A stretch of DNA of 64,000 nucleotides from Saccoglossus kowalevskii. Its lineage: Eukaryota > Hemichordata > Enteropneusta > Harrimaniidae. The stretch's first letter is position 1. Every line of letters starts with the position of its first letter. Positions 34,240-46,338 of this stretch are shown piece by piece. The notes beneath the pieces are model-generated. The model was not told where the DNA came from. It did no database searches and saw only the letters and a list, made by a program, of their open reading frames with translations. The position numbers and the translations under genes are program-made. The stretch lies in contig NW_003123420.1 in the NCBI RefSeq assembly GCF_000003605.2, positions 172,883 to 236,882 of the forward strand. Direction: 5' to 3'.

Positions 34240-37200
34240 ATATGTTTACTCATGTACCACATGTTTACTCGTTTGGTACCACAAAGGTTACTTTGGTTCA
34301 GTATATGCAAACTGACATCCGTCGTCATGTCAAACAGTACAAAAGGGTGGCTATTCCACACTGATATTATGGATATGTTTTGAACGAGAAATTATTTCAA
34401 TAGTGTTCCATTCCAAATCGACAGCGTACACAAATTGACAGATGCTGACGTCCAATGGTGACAGTGACAGTGGAACAGGTGGAAATGTCTGGGTCATTAA
34501 ATTCGACATTTTCGAAAATTTAAATCTAAACCGAGCATATATTTGAAGGAAATTCAAACTAATCGTATCGACAAAATTGTCTGTGCTGCGGAAACAGCGA
34601 CCGTACACCCGGCTATCACACAAATCCTGGGTTTGACCAGAAAGAAATTCACAAATGTCGCCGGAATAAAACAAATTATACTACAAGTGTTTGAAATCAC
34701 CGGTCGCCCAAGTCCGCCAAGTGTTTTAACGTCGCTGTCCATCTAATTTTCTGAGCAGTAGGATATAGCTGACGGGCGTCAGTAAATTAATAAACTACTT
34801 AGTAAACATTTTTCGGCTGTCAATCTTCTCCATGTTTCATTATAGCTTGAACAATGTTTTTCGCTTCCTTTTTCGTTTCCATCAGGAAAAAGTGTCTGTC
34901 TGCGTATGTGTAATAACAGAAAACATCACGTGCGCACTCCATGATATGAAGTCGTACGAATAATGGTCCTCATTGGCCATAAGTGTGAATATGTATAACT
35001 AGTTATCCAATGCCGTCGTGCAACTCAACTACGCGCGTTTGGAAACTAAAATAATAATTATGCGTCGTCGGCTACAAGATTACGTGCTCAGTGTGGTTTA
35101 TTGTGGTTTTGCGTTCTGTTTAACGCGTTTGTCGGTACCGTAAATAATTATTCGTTTCTTGAGAATAAAATACCAAGTAAAAACCCATACTTCGATTTAA
35201 GCTTCGCCAAAAAGAGCACTTACAAACAAATCGACATCGAATAAGAAGATGAAATTATGAATAATGTTGATTATTAGTCAAACACAGTCAGCATGGAACT
35301 TCGGTTGCAAGACACCACAAAATAAACGCAGCCAACGCACAAGGTACCGCAACGTTGATTGTGTTTATTTTCTCGAAATGTATCACTGGCTGCGTTAATT
35401 TTGTAAAGTTTTGCAACAGGAGGCCCACGCTGACTGTTTTTGTGTGTGGTTGTAATGCAACTAAAACTATCAGCTTGAAAGTATACAGTATCGGTATTAC
35501 TGTTTATTGTTTTCTTTCATATATATTAGCGTCAATGGAACACCTTTTGCTTATACAGCACTGGCAGGCTGCACGCCAACATTTTACCAGGACCACTAAA
35601 ATTTTTGAAAACCGTGTCAAATTAACTGGGTTGAATCGTCGGTAATCAGAAAATCAGGATGTCGTGCTACGGTCATGCGGGGAGAGAAAAATATGTCGAA
35701 ATTGAAAGACATGTAAGTAACGTAAATTACACAATCAACCTGTTCCCGAGTGCTACCGTAATTGAAAGTAAATTGTCCAATCTGTTTAAAAAGACTATTT
35801 GTCGGCAAATCCATTCGCCGATCATTCTTCGTCTCAGATCTGAACATGTGCACTGCTGTTCATTCGGCGTAAGTAAGAAGAGTCTTCATGGGAAAACCAT
35901 CTTCGGATACGTGCACAGGGACTATTCTCGCTTTAATAGTACACTGTACATGAATTTGACTATTTAAATAAATATTATCTCATGTTTCCTGGCGGTTGAA
36001 GTATGAAAACGATAGCAAACTACAACTTTGTTTTTGATCGTGATGTATCTTTCACAGACATCAAGTCTACTGGTTTAACTACAATGTGAATTCATTCCCA
36101 AGAACTTGGTTAACCAACTTGAACACTAAATGAAGTATAGTTATGAATATTTGCGACAATAAATATATTCGTTATTCTACGTAACTATTGCAATATTTGT
36201 ATTCAATATAACATTTGATAAGAGATTTTTATCTTTGTATTGTAAACTGTTACGGTATTTTCAACCCTCCCACGCAGCTAGTGCGCTCGACCGGCGGCGT
36301 CACTCTCACTGCGTAGACTGTGGAAGTCAGTTGTCAACAACAAAGGCGCCGCTCAATCACTGCGTTCCATTTCGTTGCCTGACGCTGTAAGGGAAAGTTA
36401 ACGGTCGTTCAGACAGCAGTTCATCTGAACTGTCTAGAAGTCGATGTCGGTCATTGGCTGTTTCATTCTATGATAAGTTGATTATTATGCAGATATTGCG
36501 TAAACGACTTTAATGTTAGTATGCAAATTCGTTAGAACAATGACCGGCCACGTGTACTTATTCACGCATTGCTTACATTACAAATTTCGTACAAAGTAAT
36601 TTATAGAACTTACCGAGGTATGAGAATGAGTATGAGAATTTAATAATCAAATATTTATTTATAGATTTTTATGTCTGGGCGGTTGGTTTTAAGTCGTATA
36701 AAGCACCCCTACTCTGTCTTTTCTGGGATATAAAGTCCCCCCTGCAACAAATGCAGGCTGCTGTCTCGGGTCAGACTTTATTATAGAAATGTATCAATTT
36801 GTTCAGCGGACTTATAAAAATCCATTTATGTTATCAACATTGTGTTACAACAATTTAAATTCCGTTAATTTTGTTTTACGTACATTTATATATATTTATA
36901 AAACATTTGTCCGGACATATCCCCGCGCTTTATTCAAACAAAAGGACAATGTTTTTTTATTGGCTATAGAAACTATTGGTAACGCCTATTGCGTATGAGT
37001 CTTTGGGGTGGGGTTTCTTTGGCTGATTTGCTGCCATGAACGCAAACATTTGTTTGAAACACTTAAAATTACAATGATTCGTTCGCTAAAAAAATGTTTA
37101 AAAACATTATTTAGCACTTGTATCGTTTGGCACAGAACGATAAATTGCGAAAGCGAGCCTTGTCATAAGAGAGGTTAATATTTAACCAATCACAGTGAAG

Positions 37201-37960
37201 CTCTATGCAGGCGGTATTCATTCATCAATGAACATTTGAAATTTTTAAATATTTTATATCAAACAAATAATCACAAGTATTACTTATATTTTTTATCAAT
37301 TTGGCGAAACTATCCTGTCTCACGACGGCCGTGCAATTAATCAAGCATGAATAATCCCTTGAATAAGGTGGTTGCAGATTGGACTGGCTAATACATTTTA
37401 GTTCATTGACAAATACATACATTTTAAATTCTTTATTAAAGATTAACACAAGTTAGTTCAATTTCCTATGAGTTAAATTGTCTTTGTCAAAAGTTCGAAC
37501 GGGCATTTTAGAAGCAGGTACGAACATTTTTCACCAGTTTCCATAGAAAGACAAACGTCGTAAGTTAATTCCGTTTTTACGCAATTCCCTTGTTTGCAGA
37601 AACATTCCATGTTAATTTTTAGCAATATTGTCATTGATTTATAATCTCACATGCAGATTTCATTCAAACTTACACATCATACCATTCATGTGCACGTGCG
37701 TTTGTTCCTTGATCTAATTCAAAAAGGACGAAGGCATGCATAATAAAGGAAGGAATCGCACAAATAAACTGGCTCCACTTTGTATCATATGTGTCACATG
37801 AGTGTAAATTGAAGGGGATATGTCATTAACAATGACTTGCCAAATTCGACGATTGGTATGTGTAAACATTTGAGGAACCCCCAAATGATTTTGACAGTGT
37901 TTGCAGAGGTATAAAGCGTTTTTAACCTATCGATGCCCTCGCTGAGATATAAATAAATTA
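34240..37960. other. Intergenic with CpG-richer patches
   Basis: No gene recognised. The patch at 36260-36420 is rich in CpG (GCTCGACCGGCGGCGTC) and could be regulatory. Reading frames at 34543-34746 (+) with its minus-strand partner, and at 35355-35967, show no domain I know. Confidence 0.45.
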
Positions 37961-37965
37961 TTCAC

Positions 37966-39470
37966 GTGTTCATTATCAAAAAGATTAGTAAAATATGTGA
38001 GCAATTACGTGGCATTATTTTAAGGTGCGTTTATGTGTCTCCTGAAGGATTGTCGGTTTATATTAAAGGTGAACCAATTTTAGGTGACTGGAATGCTAGA
38101 ACAGGGAATTTAGAAGATTTTATAGCCGAAGACCTAATAGAAAACTTGCTAATAATTGATAGCAATTGATGTCGATTTGAAAAGTGCATCAAATAATGAC
38201 AATTTTGGGAGATCTGTGATAGATATGCGACGTGGGTTTGGTTGCCATATTAAGAATGGACAGCGCAATAGGGAACATACGTGTTTTACATGGAAAATAA
38301 ATTCAATGAAAATTCAGTTGCAAAATTTAAAGATAGCAGATAGCATTGGAGAGATGAATATAAATATGGTTATGAATATGAATTTTGAATTAGCTCAATA
38401 TATATGACGATCTGTCTCGTCTAAATTTATATAATATTGTCTAATTTTGTATGGCATGCATGGCAAAGTATTACGGTCTTTGTATGCAAAACTGGAGTCC
38501 TGCGTACGGTGCATACTTTTCATGTAGTCTAAAAAATAGACAAGGTTGCATGTTGAGTCTTTTCATGTTTTCAGTTTCTGTAAATTTTCTGGCATTTAAA
38601 TCTACCTATAGAAGAGGAATTGCATGCACTGAAAATATGTAAATGAATTGAATATAATTTGTTACTTGCATGTCCAGTGTATCAGGATATTAGATTACTA
38701 TATATTCAGGAGAAATTCTACTATTAATGAGTTGATTATGCTGTGTATAACGTCATTCGTCTGCAATAATTTAAAAATGTAAATTTACACGAACAATGAA
38801 AACAAAGTCTGAAACATGTTTACACATTATTTATTCGGACAAGCAGTCTAACGGGATTGGTCAGTATAAATTCCAAGTGCGGTTGACGTGATGTAAACGG
38901 ATACGGACAGTATGACTGATCAGTGTTGCAAATACCGCCTTGTGGTTACACGGGCGTTAGAATAAACTGATCATGAAAACAGGAAAATCATTTGTTTTTT
39001 ATAACGGGGGTTGCAATAATGAGATATCTCTGAAGGGTAATTATGCTCATGCATGTAAATATTTAGAGATTATTTTGAAGAGTTCTTAAAATTAGAAATT
39101 GTAATCTGAGTGACTATAGTATAGCATATTCGGACAATCTAGCTCTTGGAACATTTATTTCAGAGACCAAACAATTAAATACTATTGTTCTGCTAAACGG
39201 GGATTCAATAACCATACTCAAGGTGCATATATGCAGAATAGAGCTCTTAGATTTGCCATGGACGTGCAGTGATTTGCGCCAACTTCGGCGGCAATCGGAG
39301 GACCGGTCGGGTGTCTTCGAAAGGCAGACACTGGGTAAACATGACACGATACTGGAATAGGTTAATATGTATAGATGTAGACAGATTATGTAAACTAATA
39401 TTTTTGTGGGATAATTCAATTTGTGTAAATAATTGGACTTTTGATATGTACAACATGTTTTAGTCATGTG
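37966..39470 (+). mobile_element. Decayed LINE, endonuclease to reverse transcriptase
   Basis: In order on the plus strand are ILGDWNARTGNLEDFI (endonuclease motif, near 38083), NNDNFGRSVIDMRRGF (endonuclease end), a reverse-transcriptase segment NRQGCMLSLFMFSVSVN (near 38535, matching the QG.LSP.LF.IYVN motif) and a C-terminal piece RYWNRLICIDVD to NNWTFDMY (39340-39455). Frames change repeatedly and the length is far below an intact element of several kb. The endonuclease motif resembles the fragment at 31081-31300, so the two may be one family. Confidence 0.7.
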
Positions 39471-39919
39471 ATATCGATATATATGCTAATAGAGGTATAT
39501 GTAACCTTCGGCAGCTGCAATTCCGGATTGAAATCAATGTTAGCGTAAATTGGTTTTATAGAATTTGTATGAAACTCAAATTACGTACCTATATTTTACG
39601 GTTACGGTAAATCAGAGTATTTAAATTTGAATTTAGATATTAGTACACGTTCACTTCTGATGCAGTTCATCCGGTTCGGTACCCACAACCCCCGCATTGA
39701 AAGTGGCAGATATTTCGGTAAAGCAATTCACGAGATTACCTCCATTTTTTGTAATAAGACAGAGAGATAGATGAGATGCATTTGTATATCATTGTTCACT
39801 CTGTGATGAACAGCGACATTATTTACGGCGGCTAGTATTTCCTTTCATTTCCTTTTATTTCCTGACCGACTGACTGACTTACCCATTTACCTATTTACTT
39901 ACCTAGTTACATATTCACT

Positions 39920-40237
39920 CGCCTACTCACTCACTCACTCACTCACTCACTCACTCACTCACTCACTCACTCACTCACTCACTCACTCACTCACTCACTC
40001 ACTCACTCACTCACTCACTCACTCGCTCACTCGCTCGCTCACTCACACACTCACACACACTCACTCACTCACTCACTCACTCACTCACTCACACACTCAC
40101 ACACTCACTCACACACTCACACTCACTCACTCACTCACTCACTCACTCACTCACTCACTCACTCACTCACTCACTCACTCACTCACTCACTCACTCACTC
40201 ACTCACTCACTCACTCACTCACTCACTCACTCACTAA
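39920..40237 (+). repeat. (TCAC)n microsatellite, about 0.3 kb
   Basis: It is nearly pure ACTC/TCAC with a middle block of CACACTCACAC and GCTC interruptions. Confidence 0.97.
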
Positions 40238-41750
40238 CTTACTAACTACTTATTACCTTCACGCAGGATCCCTTCCCAGCAAATAATCATCGCACATGCG
40301 TATCACAAATTGTAAATGTTTCTTCGTTCGACTTCCATGTAAGACAATAAATAAAATATATCGAAATAAATCAGAATTTCTATTGAAACAGATTGTACGT
40401 ACTTCGTTTCCTTAGCATGTCCATTGCTACATAATAATACCCGCGGGAAATCGAAATAATGTAATGTCTATTTTGTATAAGAAGATAATTTTGTTACGAC
40501 TCAACTGTCAAGAAAAGATAGCACATTCATCACAGTGAATGTTAATGCTTTTTCTTTTACGTACCGACAATACAGTAGCCTCAGGTAGTATCAATTTATC
40601 ATGAACAATGATTTATTTTAAAATGTTAGCTGTCGTAATCGGGGTACTTAATGAGTATCAACAAATATAATTACAAGTATATTATGAGAGATCATTTGAA
40701 AATGACATTGTTCCCACAATAATTGTATTTTCGTAGCCCTGCTATAAACATGTTATTGAATATCCCGACAATTCATCACAACCTATGAATCAATGTCCGT
40801 TATGTAGTGCATAGGTAGTCAGTCTTATAAAGACATTAATTTACGATTTAAGTATAGTTGCACAAATGAATACATCAAAACAACAAACACTGTATTGATA
40901 TACAGAAGGACACTACGCCACACAGACATGTACAGACATGACAATGAGGGTAAAGCTGTATTTATGAGGAAATATCATATATATCACTATTGAGTAGATA
41001 CTTCGCCAGAAACATTTGTTTGTATATTGTCTGGCCAAATTTTCCCGGTTTGGATTAGACTGACTATAATTGCGAATTTCAGAAATCGCTGTCCGTTCAG
41101 TTCAGTGTATTAATCATTATTTGCCAGCTTCACATTAATTACACGGAATAGTGAGAACGAAAATGATTTTTTTCCGAAGTGACACAGAAGGATGGATCTT
41201 CAGGTAATACGATGTATACTGGTATGTGAACGTGTACTTCGTTTTACATGTCGAATTTCATTGGATTATGATGTATTCGATTCTTGTTACGACCACAGTC
41301 ATAACCAACTCATTTTTTAAAACGTGTATTTGAATGTTTATATCAGAAAGAAATCACTTCACGGGGTTTCATGTGTTTTTTTAAACGAAAATATAGGCAT
41401 AGTGTTTTTTCCCTCAAACAAAGAACGTAAAGAACGAGACTTTACACAAAATATGGGCAGATTTCGGCCTCTGTCCTAGACATGTTATATCTGGTCGGGG
41501 CATGTATGTAGAAAAAGAGTCCGGTACTCAGACTTTTTACTTAAAAACACTATTGTGGCATATTGTCACTCAGAATACACACGGCTAAACTTACTGTCAA
41601 CAAATTTGGGATATAATATATTTTGATTTCCATCGTGAGATAGGAGTAAAGTTGAGTGACCAAATTTTGGTTTTATTCAGGGCTTCATATCATCACAAAT
41701 GTTCAGAACAGTTCATTCATCGGCATCTTGCTAATCATTTCTGTGCATAC
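40238..41750. other. Intergenic upstream of the GPCR gene
   Basis: No reading frame or RNA gene recognised. It may carry distal regulatory sequence of the GPCR. Confidence 0.5.
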
Positions 41751-41777
41751 GGTTATACACACCGGCGATGTTTGCCG

Positions 41778-41900
41778 ACCAATCAGCGTTTGTTATTCGT
41801 ACATATTGTAATCTAGAAATGGCCCAGCCTCGGTGTGATCGTTTGTTGCTATAGAGTCTCTCTATAAATAACACTCACATCTGCTGTTATCGCATTTTGA
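41778..41900 (+). promoter_or_regulatory. GPCR promoter: CCAAT box and TATA box
   Basis: CCAATCAG at 41779-41786 and TATAAATA at 41863-41870 are spaced about 85 bases apart. This predicts transcription starting near 41893-41900 and a 5' leader of about 200 bases before the ATG at 42099. The motifs are clear; use is inferred from position. Confidence 0.55.
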
Positions 41901-41961
41901 GACTCTGTGAGGTTTTGAGAGATTACATCGCACGTGTGCATCGACTAAGAACCACTTGTTT

Positions 41962-42095
41962 ATGGAATGATTCTGTACTGCGAGTTTATTCTTCCGTGCA
42001 TCTGGGGGTGACGCATTCGTCAACACAACTCACTACCAGTAATTTATATTGTGCAATATCATGAATAGTCTAACTATATGGTGATGCCGCGTTGA
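41962..42095 (+). promoter_or_regulatory. Upstream open reading frames in the GPCR leader
   Basis: If transcription starts near 41895, four ATGs precede the receptor start. ATG 41962 codes two residues, ATG 41967 opens a 14-residue frame ending at 42011, ATG 42061 a 7-residue frame ending at 42084, and ATG 42078 a 5-residue frame ending at 42095, three bases before the receptor ATG. This suggests translational damping. Confidence 0.4.
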
Positions 42096-42098
42096 ATA

Positions 42099-43187
42099 AT
42101 GGTCGATGATATCAACAACACGGCTGCTGACGGACCAGCGGACTCATACGCAGCAACCGTAATTCATAGCACCATACTTTCAACATTACTTGTTCTGATT
42201 ATTACTGGTAACGCACTTTTGATCTTCGCAATATTATCCACGCCGCGATTACGTACCATCACGAACTGTTTCATAGTTAGCCTGGCCGTCAGCGATGTGA
42301 TGGTCGGCCTGGTTGTTATACCGATAAACTTTGCTTTCCCGACAGCTTTATTGAAAGGCTACACTACATGTATATATGCGGCTTGTTTCACGGTCATCGT
42401 GTGCTTGAGCTCGATATCCAACATTGTCGCAATCACCGTTGATCGCTACCTGGCTATCACCTCCCCGTTGAAATACCATTCAATAATGACACCCAGGCGT
42501 ACAGTTGCCACAATCGTCATTATCTGGATATATGCCTTTGTGGTCGGTTTTTTGCCAGTGATGGGGTGGCGTCAAACGTCCACAACCTGCCTGCGAGGGG
42601 AAGTATATGCTGCCAGTTACGCCGTGTTTTTATTAATGATGGGTCTTGTTCTCCCACTTGTTATTTCAACAACGCTTTATTGTCGTATTCTACGGGAGGC
42701 GAGCCGCCACATAAAGCAAATACGCCAGTGTGAAGTAAGCACCACTGCAGGAGAACATATTCAGCAAATTGGAGAAACGGTCTCGCAGAGCAACGCCGGA
42801 TGCGGTGATGGTGGTGTTCATCCATATCATAACCATCATCACCGACGTGACCAGACGGAATCACACCACGACAAGGGCAACTTGAAAAAAAACCGAAAGG
42901 CACTTCGCACGGTTATGTACATCTTAGTTTATTTTGAGTTGTCATGGGTACCGTTATTTGTCACTTTACTCATCGATGCTTTCTTTTCTCCTCGTCTTAT
43001 CGTTCTAGAAGTGCGAACGTTCATCAGCTTACTGGCCCTCGGCAACTCAGTCATGGATCCCTTCATATATGGATACTTCAATAGGGACATCAGGGGGCGC
43101 GTCAGACAGATTACAAATAAAATTTGCCAATGCTACAGACGTACTGAAGTTAGCCCTATTTCAACAATCTCAAACACAGGACCATGA
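42099..43187 (+). CDS. Class A (rhodopsin-family) GPCR, adenosine-receptor-like, intronless
   Basis: One 362-residue frame with seven membrane segments. Seen: glycosylation site N6-N-T, N38 (1.50), LAVSD with D66 (2.50), C91 (3.25) paired with C164 in loop 2, DRY at 115-117, W143 (4.50), P186 (5.50), Y194, F279 and SW283VP285 (6.48-6.50), N316SxxD320PFIY in helix 7, and KICQC, a likely palmitoylation site, after helix 8. AACF..SSIS..AI.VDRY in helix 3 and FLPVMGW in helix 4 resemble adenosine receptors; SPLKYHS resembles amine receptors. Position 3.32 is T98, so the amine-binding aspartate is absent. Positions 6.55 and 7.43 are Leu, not the Asn and His of adenosine receptors. Loop 3 is long, with a His-rich stretch (241-257). 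The ligand is unknown. G-protein coupling at the plasma membrane is inferred from the family. The start is the only in-frame ATG before helix 1. Confidence 0.93.
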   Translation: MVDDINNTAADGPADSYAATVIHSTILSTLLVLIITGNALLIFAILSTPRLRTITNCFIVSLAVSDVMVGLVVIPINFAFPTALLKGYTTCIYAACFTVIVCLSSISNIVAITVDRYLAITSPLKYHSIMTPRRTVATIVIIWIYAFVVGFLPVMGWRQTSTTCLRGEVYAASYAVFLLMMGLVLPLVISTTLYCRILREASRHIKQIRQCEVSTTAGEHIQQIGETVSQSNAGCGDGGVHPYHNHHHRRDQTESHHDKGNLKKNRKALRTVMYILVYFELSWVPLFVTLLIDAFFSPRLIVLEVRTFISLLALGNSVMDPFIYGYFNRDIRGRVRQITNKICQCYRRTEVSPISTISNTGP

Positions 43188-44200
43188 CCCAGTAAACAAA
43201 ATCGCCCGATTAACATTTGCACTCCGCTGGGAAAGCACGCGCGTCGGACAAAAAATTCAACAGCTCTCTGAACTGAATCTGCTGTACGATTTTAATATCC
43301 GTATTACAACCATGCCAACACGACTAATAACAAAACTAATTTCAGATACTTTAATTTAACATTGTCTACTCGAACTGATGTACTTTTACGTACACTTCAG
43401 CATTGAAAGCCATATTCTAATATCTTCAACCTTCATGGCGTGGTAACCTTTTCTTCAATTTCGAAATTTACTACGGAAAACTAATTAATTTCTTAAATTA
43501 GTTTCATTCACCAATCAGCTGACGGCATTGTCTGTATGGTATTTACCTTGTGGGAAGAACAGCAGGATTCGGTACCGGCACAGAGACGCTTGGATTTACC
43601 ACAACACTTTCGTCTTTGAATGTAAATGTTATTTAATTTTACAGATTTTTAATTCATTTTCATTAATCGAAACGCTCACGCCTTCTTGTCAACCATTGAA
43701 ACGAAAGGTGATATGGTAATTATTGATTCGAGCTTCTTTTCTTTTTCGTGACGTGTATTTTTCATCACGAACCGACAAGCTCGAGTAGGTAGATTGATTG
43801 ATAGTTCTGTATTGGATATTACATACGAGAAGCGTCGTCTTTGCTTCACGCATCATGTGAAAATCAGTACAGGCAGCTTACGAACATTTAAACATGTAAG
43901 TTATATTCTTCAGTGACTATCTGGGTCATTGGTTTAGTCACTTAGAGTGGGACATAATTCCGTGGTTGGTCGAACTGGCGATTGCTAACTTCAGTACATA
44001 GTACATATCTTATTAAGGCAATATAATTATCTATTACATATCTATTTACATCTATTACATCTGAAATGGTATCAAAGGAACTTGTACGTGTTTTTTTTTT
44101 AATATAGTAGCTTACTGTATTGCTTAGACCATATTAAAAGTACTGCTTGATAAATGATGCATCATTGTGAATCAAAACATTTCACATGTCTTAACATACA
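43188..44200. other. 3' flank of the GPCR gene
   Basis: No clear AATAAA was found close to the stop and no further gene is recognised. A frame at 43069-43359 is an overlap shadow of the receptor. Confidence 0.4.
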
Positions 44201-44211
44201 ACATACAAAGA

Positions 44212-44461
44212 AGCAGTAGCGGCAGGGGGTCGCCCTGAAACAAATGTTGGTGGGGGCGTCGCCCCTCCAAAATCAAGCTGAAACCCTTTGTGTCGGCAAA
44301 ATTACCCTTCAAAATGCAGGAAATAGCGTTTCAGAGGCCTAGATTTCTAATTTTTAAGGGGGGAAGCATGCCCACGGACCCCCTAGTCAGGTCGAGCCTT
44401 CGGCGTGAGGCTGGTGAGCAAATATCGCCCCCATGCATAATTTCGTGCCGCCGCCTCTAAT
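44212..44461. mobile_element. MITE-like repeat with AGTAGCGGCA / TGCCGCCGCCT ends
   Basis: A GC-rich block in AT-rich DNA with inverted ends of about 12 imperfect bases. It carries GGGGGCGTCGCCCCTCC, GGGGGGAAGCATGCCC, GGACCCCCTAG and GCCTTCGGCG. No coding capacity. It fits a non-autonomous DNA transposon relic. Confidence 0.55.
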
Positions 44462-45235
44462 ATACGCATCTTGTAGAATATATTTCTGACTTCTAAGCTG
44501 TGTGCATAGAAAATGTCATTTAATTCGCGATTATATGTTTATCACGAAAATCCTTTTCATAAATAACAATAAACCATTACGATCAATGCAGCTACCTTCA
44601 ATTTTGACAACAGCGCCTTAATTCATTCATGAAAATAAAAAAAACTTCGCGGCGTCAAGTCGAGTATTCGTAATTTCGGTCTGGCTTAGATGCACGCCCA
44701 CCATGTGTACTAAAATGTATTAATCTATTTCACCATCTTCTCAGTTGTTTGTCCCTGTTCCCTGTGCGACGAGTCATTGAGCTTGTAGAAAGGAAGTTAC
44801 GCACGCCTGGTTTATCATGACAGTGTAAACATCATTGTGTCTGTCAATGCGATACACATGAATCAGTCATGTGACGGCATACCGGGAATTAAGGCTTAGA
44901 AATGGACGCATTGACAAGATTCAAACAATTCGCCTAACAAAATGGTTTCAACGAAGTTTGATGCGATTATGTACTTATTCAATTTATTTCATTCAATATA
45001 TCACAAATTATATGGATTATTATATGGTACAATAGTATGTCATCTTTGTTCGACCTACTGTTGTCATATGTCGAAATACAGAACATTTTGTCTATTAACA
45101 ATCCTGCATAGAACGTAGTTTTCACGGAACGTATGTCCAAATCATTTCCTGAGATCCATGCTCTATAACTAATCAACGTGCATCCAAGTGCATTGATTCC
45201 TTTCTGTAAAGATTTAATTTGTCACGCGTTTATAT

Positions 45236-45312
45236 GTTTAAAGGGCGGTTGTCGTCGCGCCACGCATGCGCGAGATATATGAGTCTCATATAAACAAAGA
45301 TGGCGACATTGA
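45236..45312 (+). promoter_or_regulatory. GC-box, NRF1-like and YY1-like motifs, possibly repeat-derived
   Basis: GGGCGG, then CGCATGCGCG (NRF1-like), then AAGATGGCGACA (YY1-like, over an ATG) occur within 75 bases. The ATG opens only seven codons. The block also resembles the repeat at 55964 (GTCGTC, then CGCGCG, then TGAGTC), so it may be a diverged repeat copy and not a promoter. Confidence 0.3.
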
Positions 45313-46028
45313 CTGTTGCGTAGATAAACGAGTACAAACTGAGACGTTACCAAGCTTCAATTCTCATCAGTAAACTGCGTATGATGTCTGTTGTTGCGCA
45401 CACACTTTTTTGGACGATTTTTCACCTGTATTACGCTCATGCATTGTAAAACCACAATTAGTCTTGATTAACCTACGACCAGTGTCATCATGATGACCGT
45501 CAGAAGGTGCATTAGAATCTGACCTGCAATGTAGTCATGTAAAAGAAGACGTGCACATCGGCTATGTAGATCCAAAAAAAGTGTTACATTGTAATAGACA
45601 ATGCAGTGTAGCTCCAATCGCGACCAGTACAGTGTGCTACTGTATATGTTTAATTGTTACCAGTGTACGTAGTTCTTTAGTCTGGATTTCGTTTGGAGTT
45701 CTATGCTTTTGATGTGCTGACCATGTGTATACGACTGTACCCAGTGCTTGAGGCGCTGAATATGTTAAAGTTTGTTTTGTTGAGCAATATCATCTCACTT
45801 TGAGTAATTTTTATCATCCTGTTTAGCAGGCTTGTAGTGTTGACTTTGAGGAATCGTAATCGTGTCTGGTGGATATGATTATGTGATATTATTCATTCTC
45901 ATTTCTGTGGAGTGAAATTGGTACAGAATGGAATCATCTGCTTATTGAAATAACCAGGTTTTATGTGGGAATACAATCACCTGACTAAAGAGACGTTCTT
46001 CGTCCTCCGTTGTTAATCAAATAGGGTT

Positions 46029-46117
46029 GGTCACCAACATAGATAAGCGTCTTTCAATAGCTCAATTGTAAGCCAATCTGTTTCAATAAGCAGTCACTAC
46101 TGACGTCTGCACGCAAT
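46029..46117 (+). repeat. Repeat left of the scaffold gap
   Basis: ATAGATAAGCGTCTTTCAAT, TAGCTCAATTG and TTTCAATAAGCAGTCACTAC match the sequence just right of the gap (47307-47380) with few differences. Part of it (AAGCCAATCTTTTTCAAT) recurs at 46314-46331, directly before the gap. Confidence 0.85.
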
Positions 46118-46338
46118 TTTACTTGTTTAGCATGATTTCAAATTAATTACTGTAAGTGTAGCTCATAATATCGTGTTTATTTTAAGCCACAGTATTCGTA
46201 TAAAATGAGCACATTATTTCTCTTAGTGGGAAAAGAATAGTGAAATGTGGGTAAATCAATGTAAGCTATTGAATGCTGTATGTCATTCTGAACTGCAGGA
46301 TTCATTGATTACAAGCCAATCTTTTTCAATACTCGGTC

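Noticed and set aside
34543-34746. Overlapping frames on both strands with a hydrophobic minus-strand product
   Set aside because: No homologue recognised, no clear splice borders, and both strands are open at once.
42661-42903. Minus-strand frame within the GPCR
   Set aside because: Shadow of the receptor coding sequence.
42099-43187. Assignment of the GPCR as a biogenic-amine receptor
   Set aside because: The aspartate at 3.32 that all amine receptors need is a threonine (T98).
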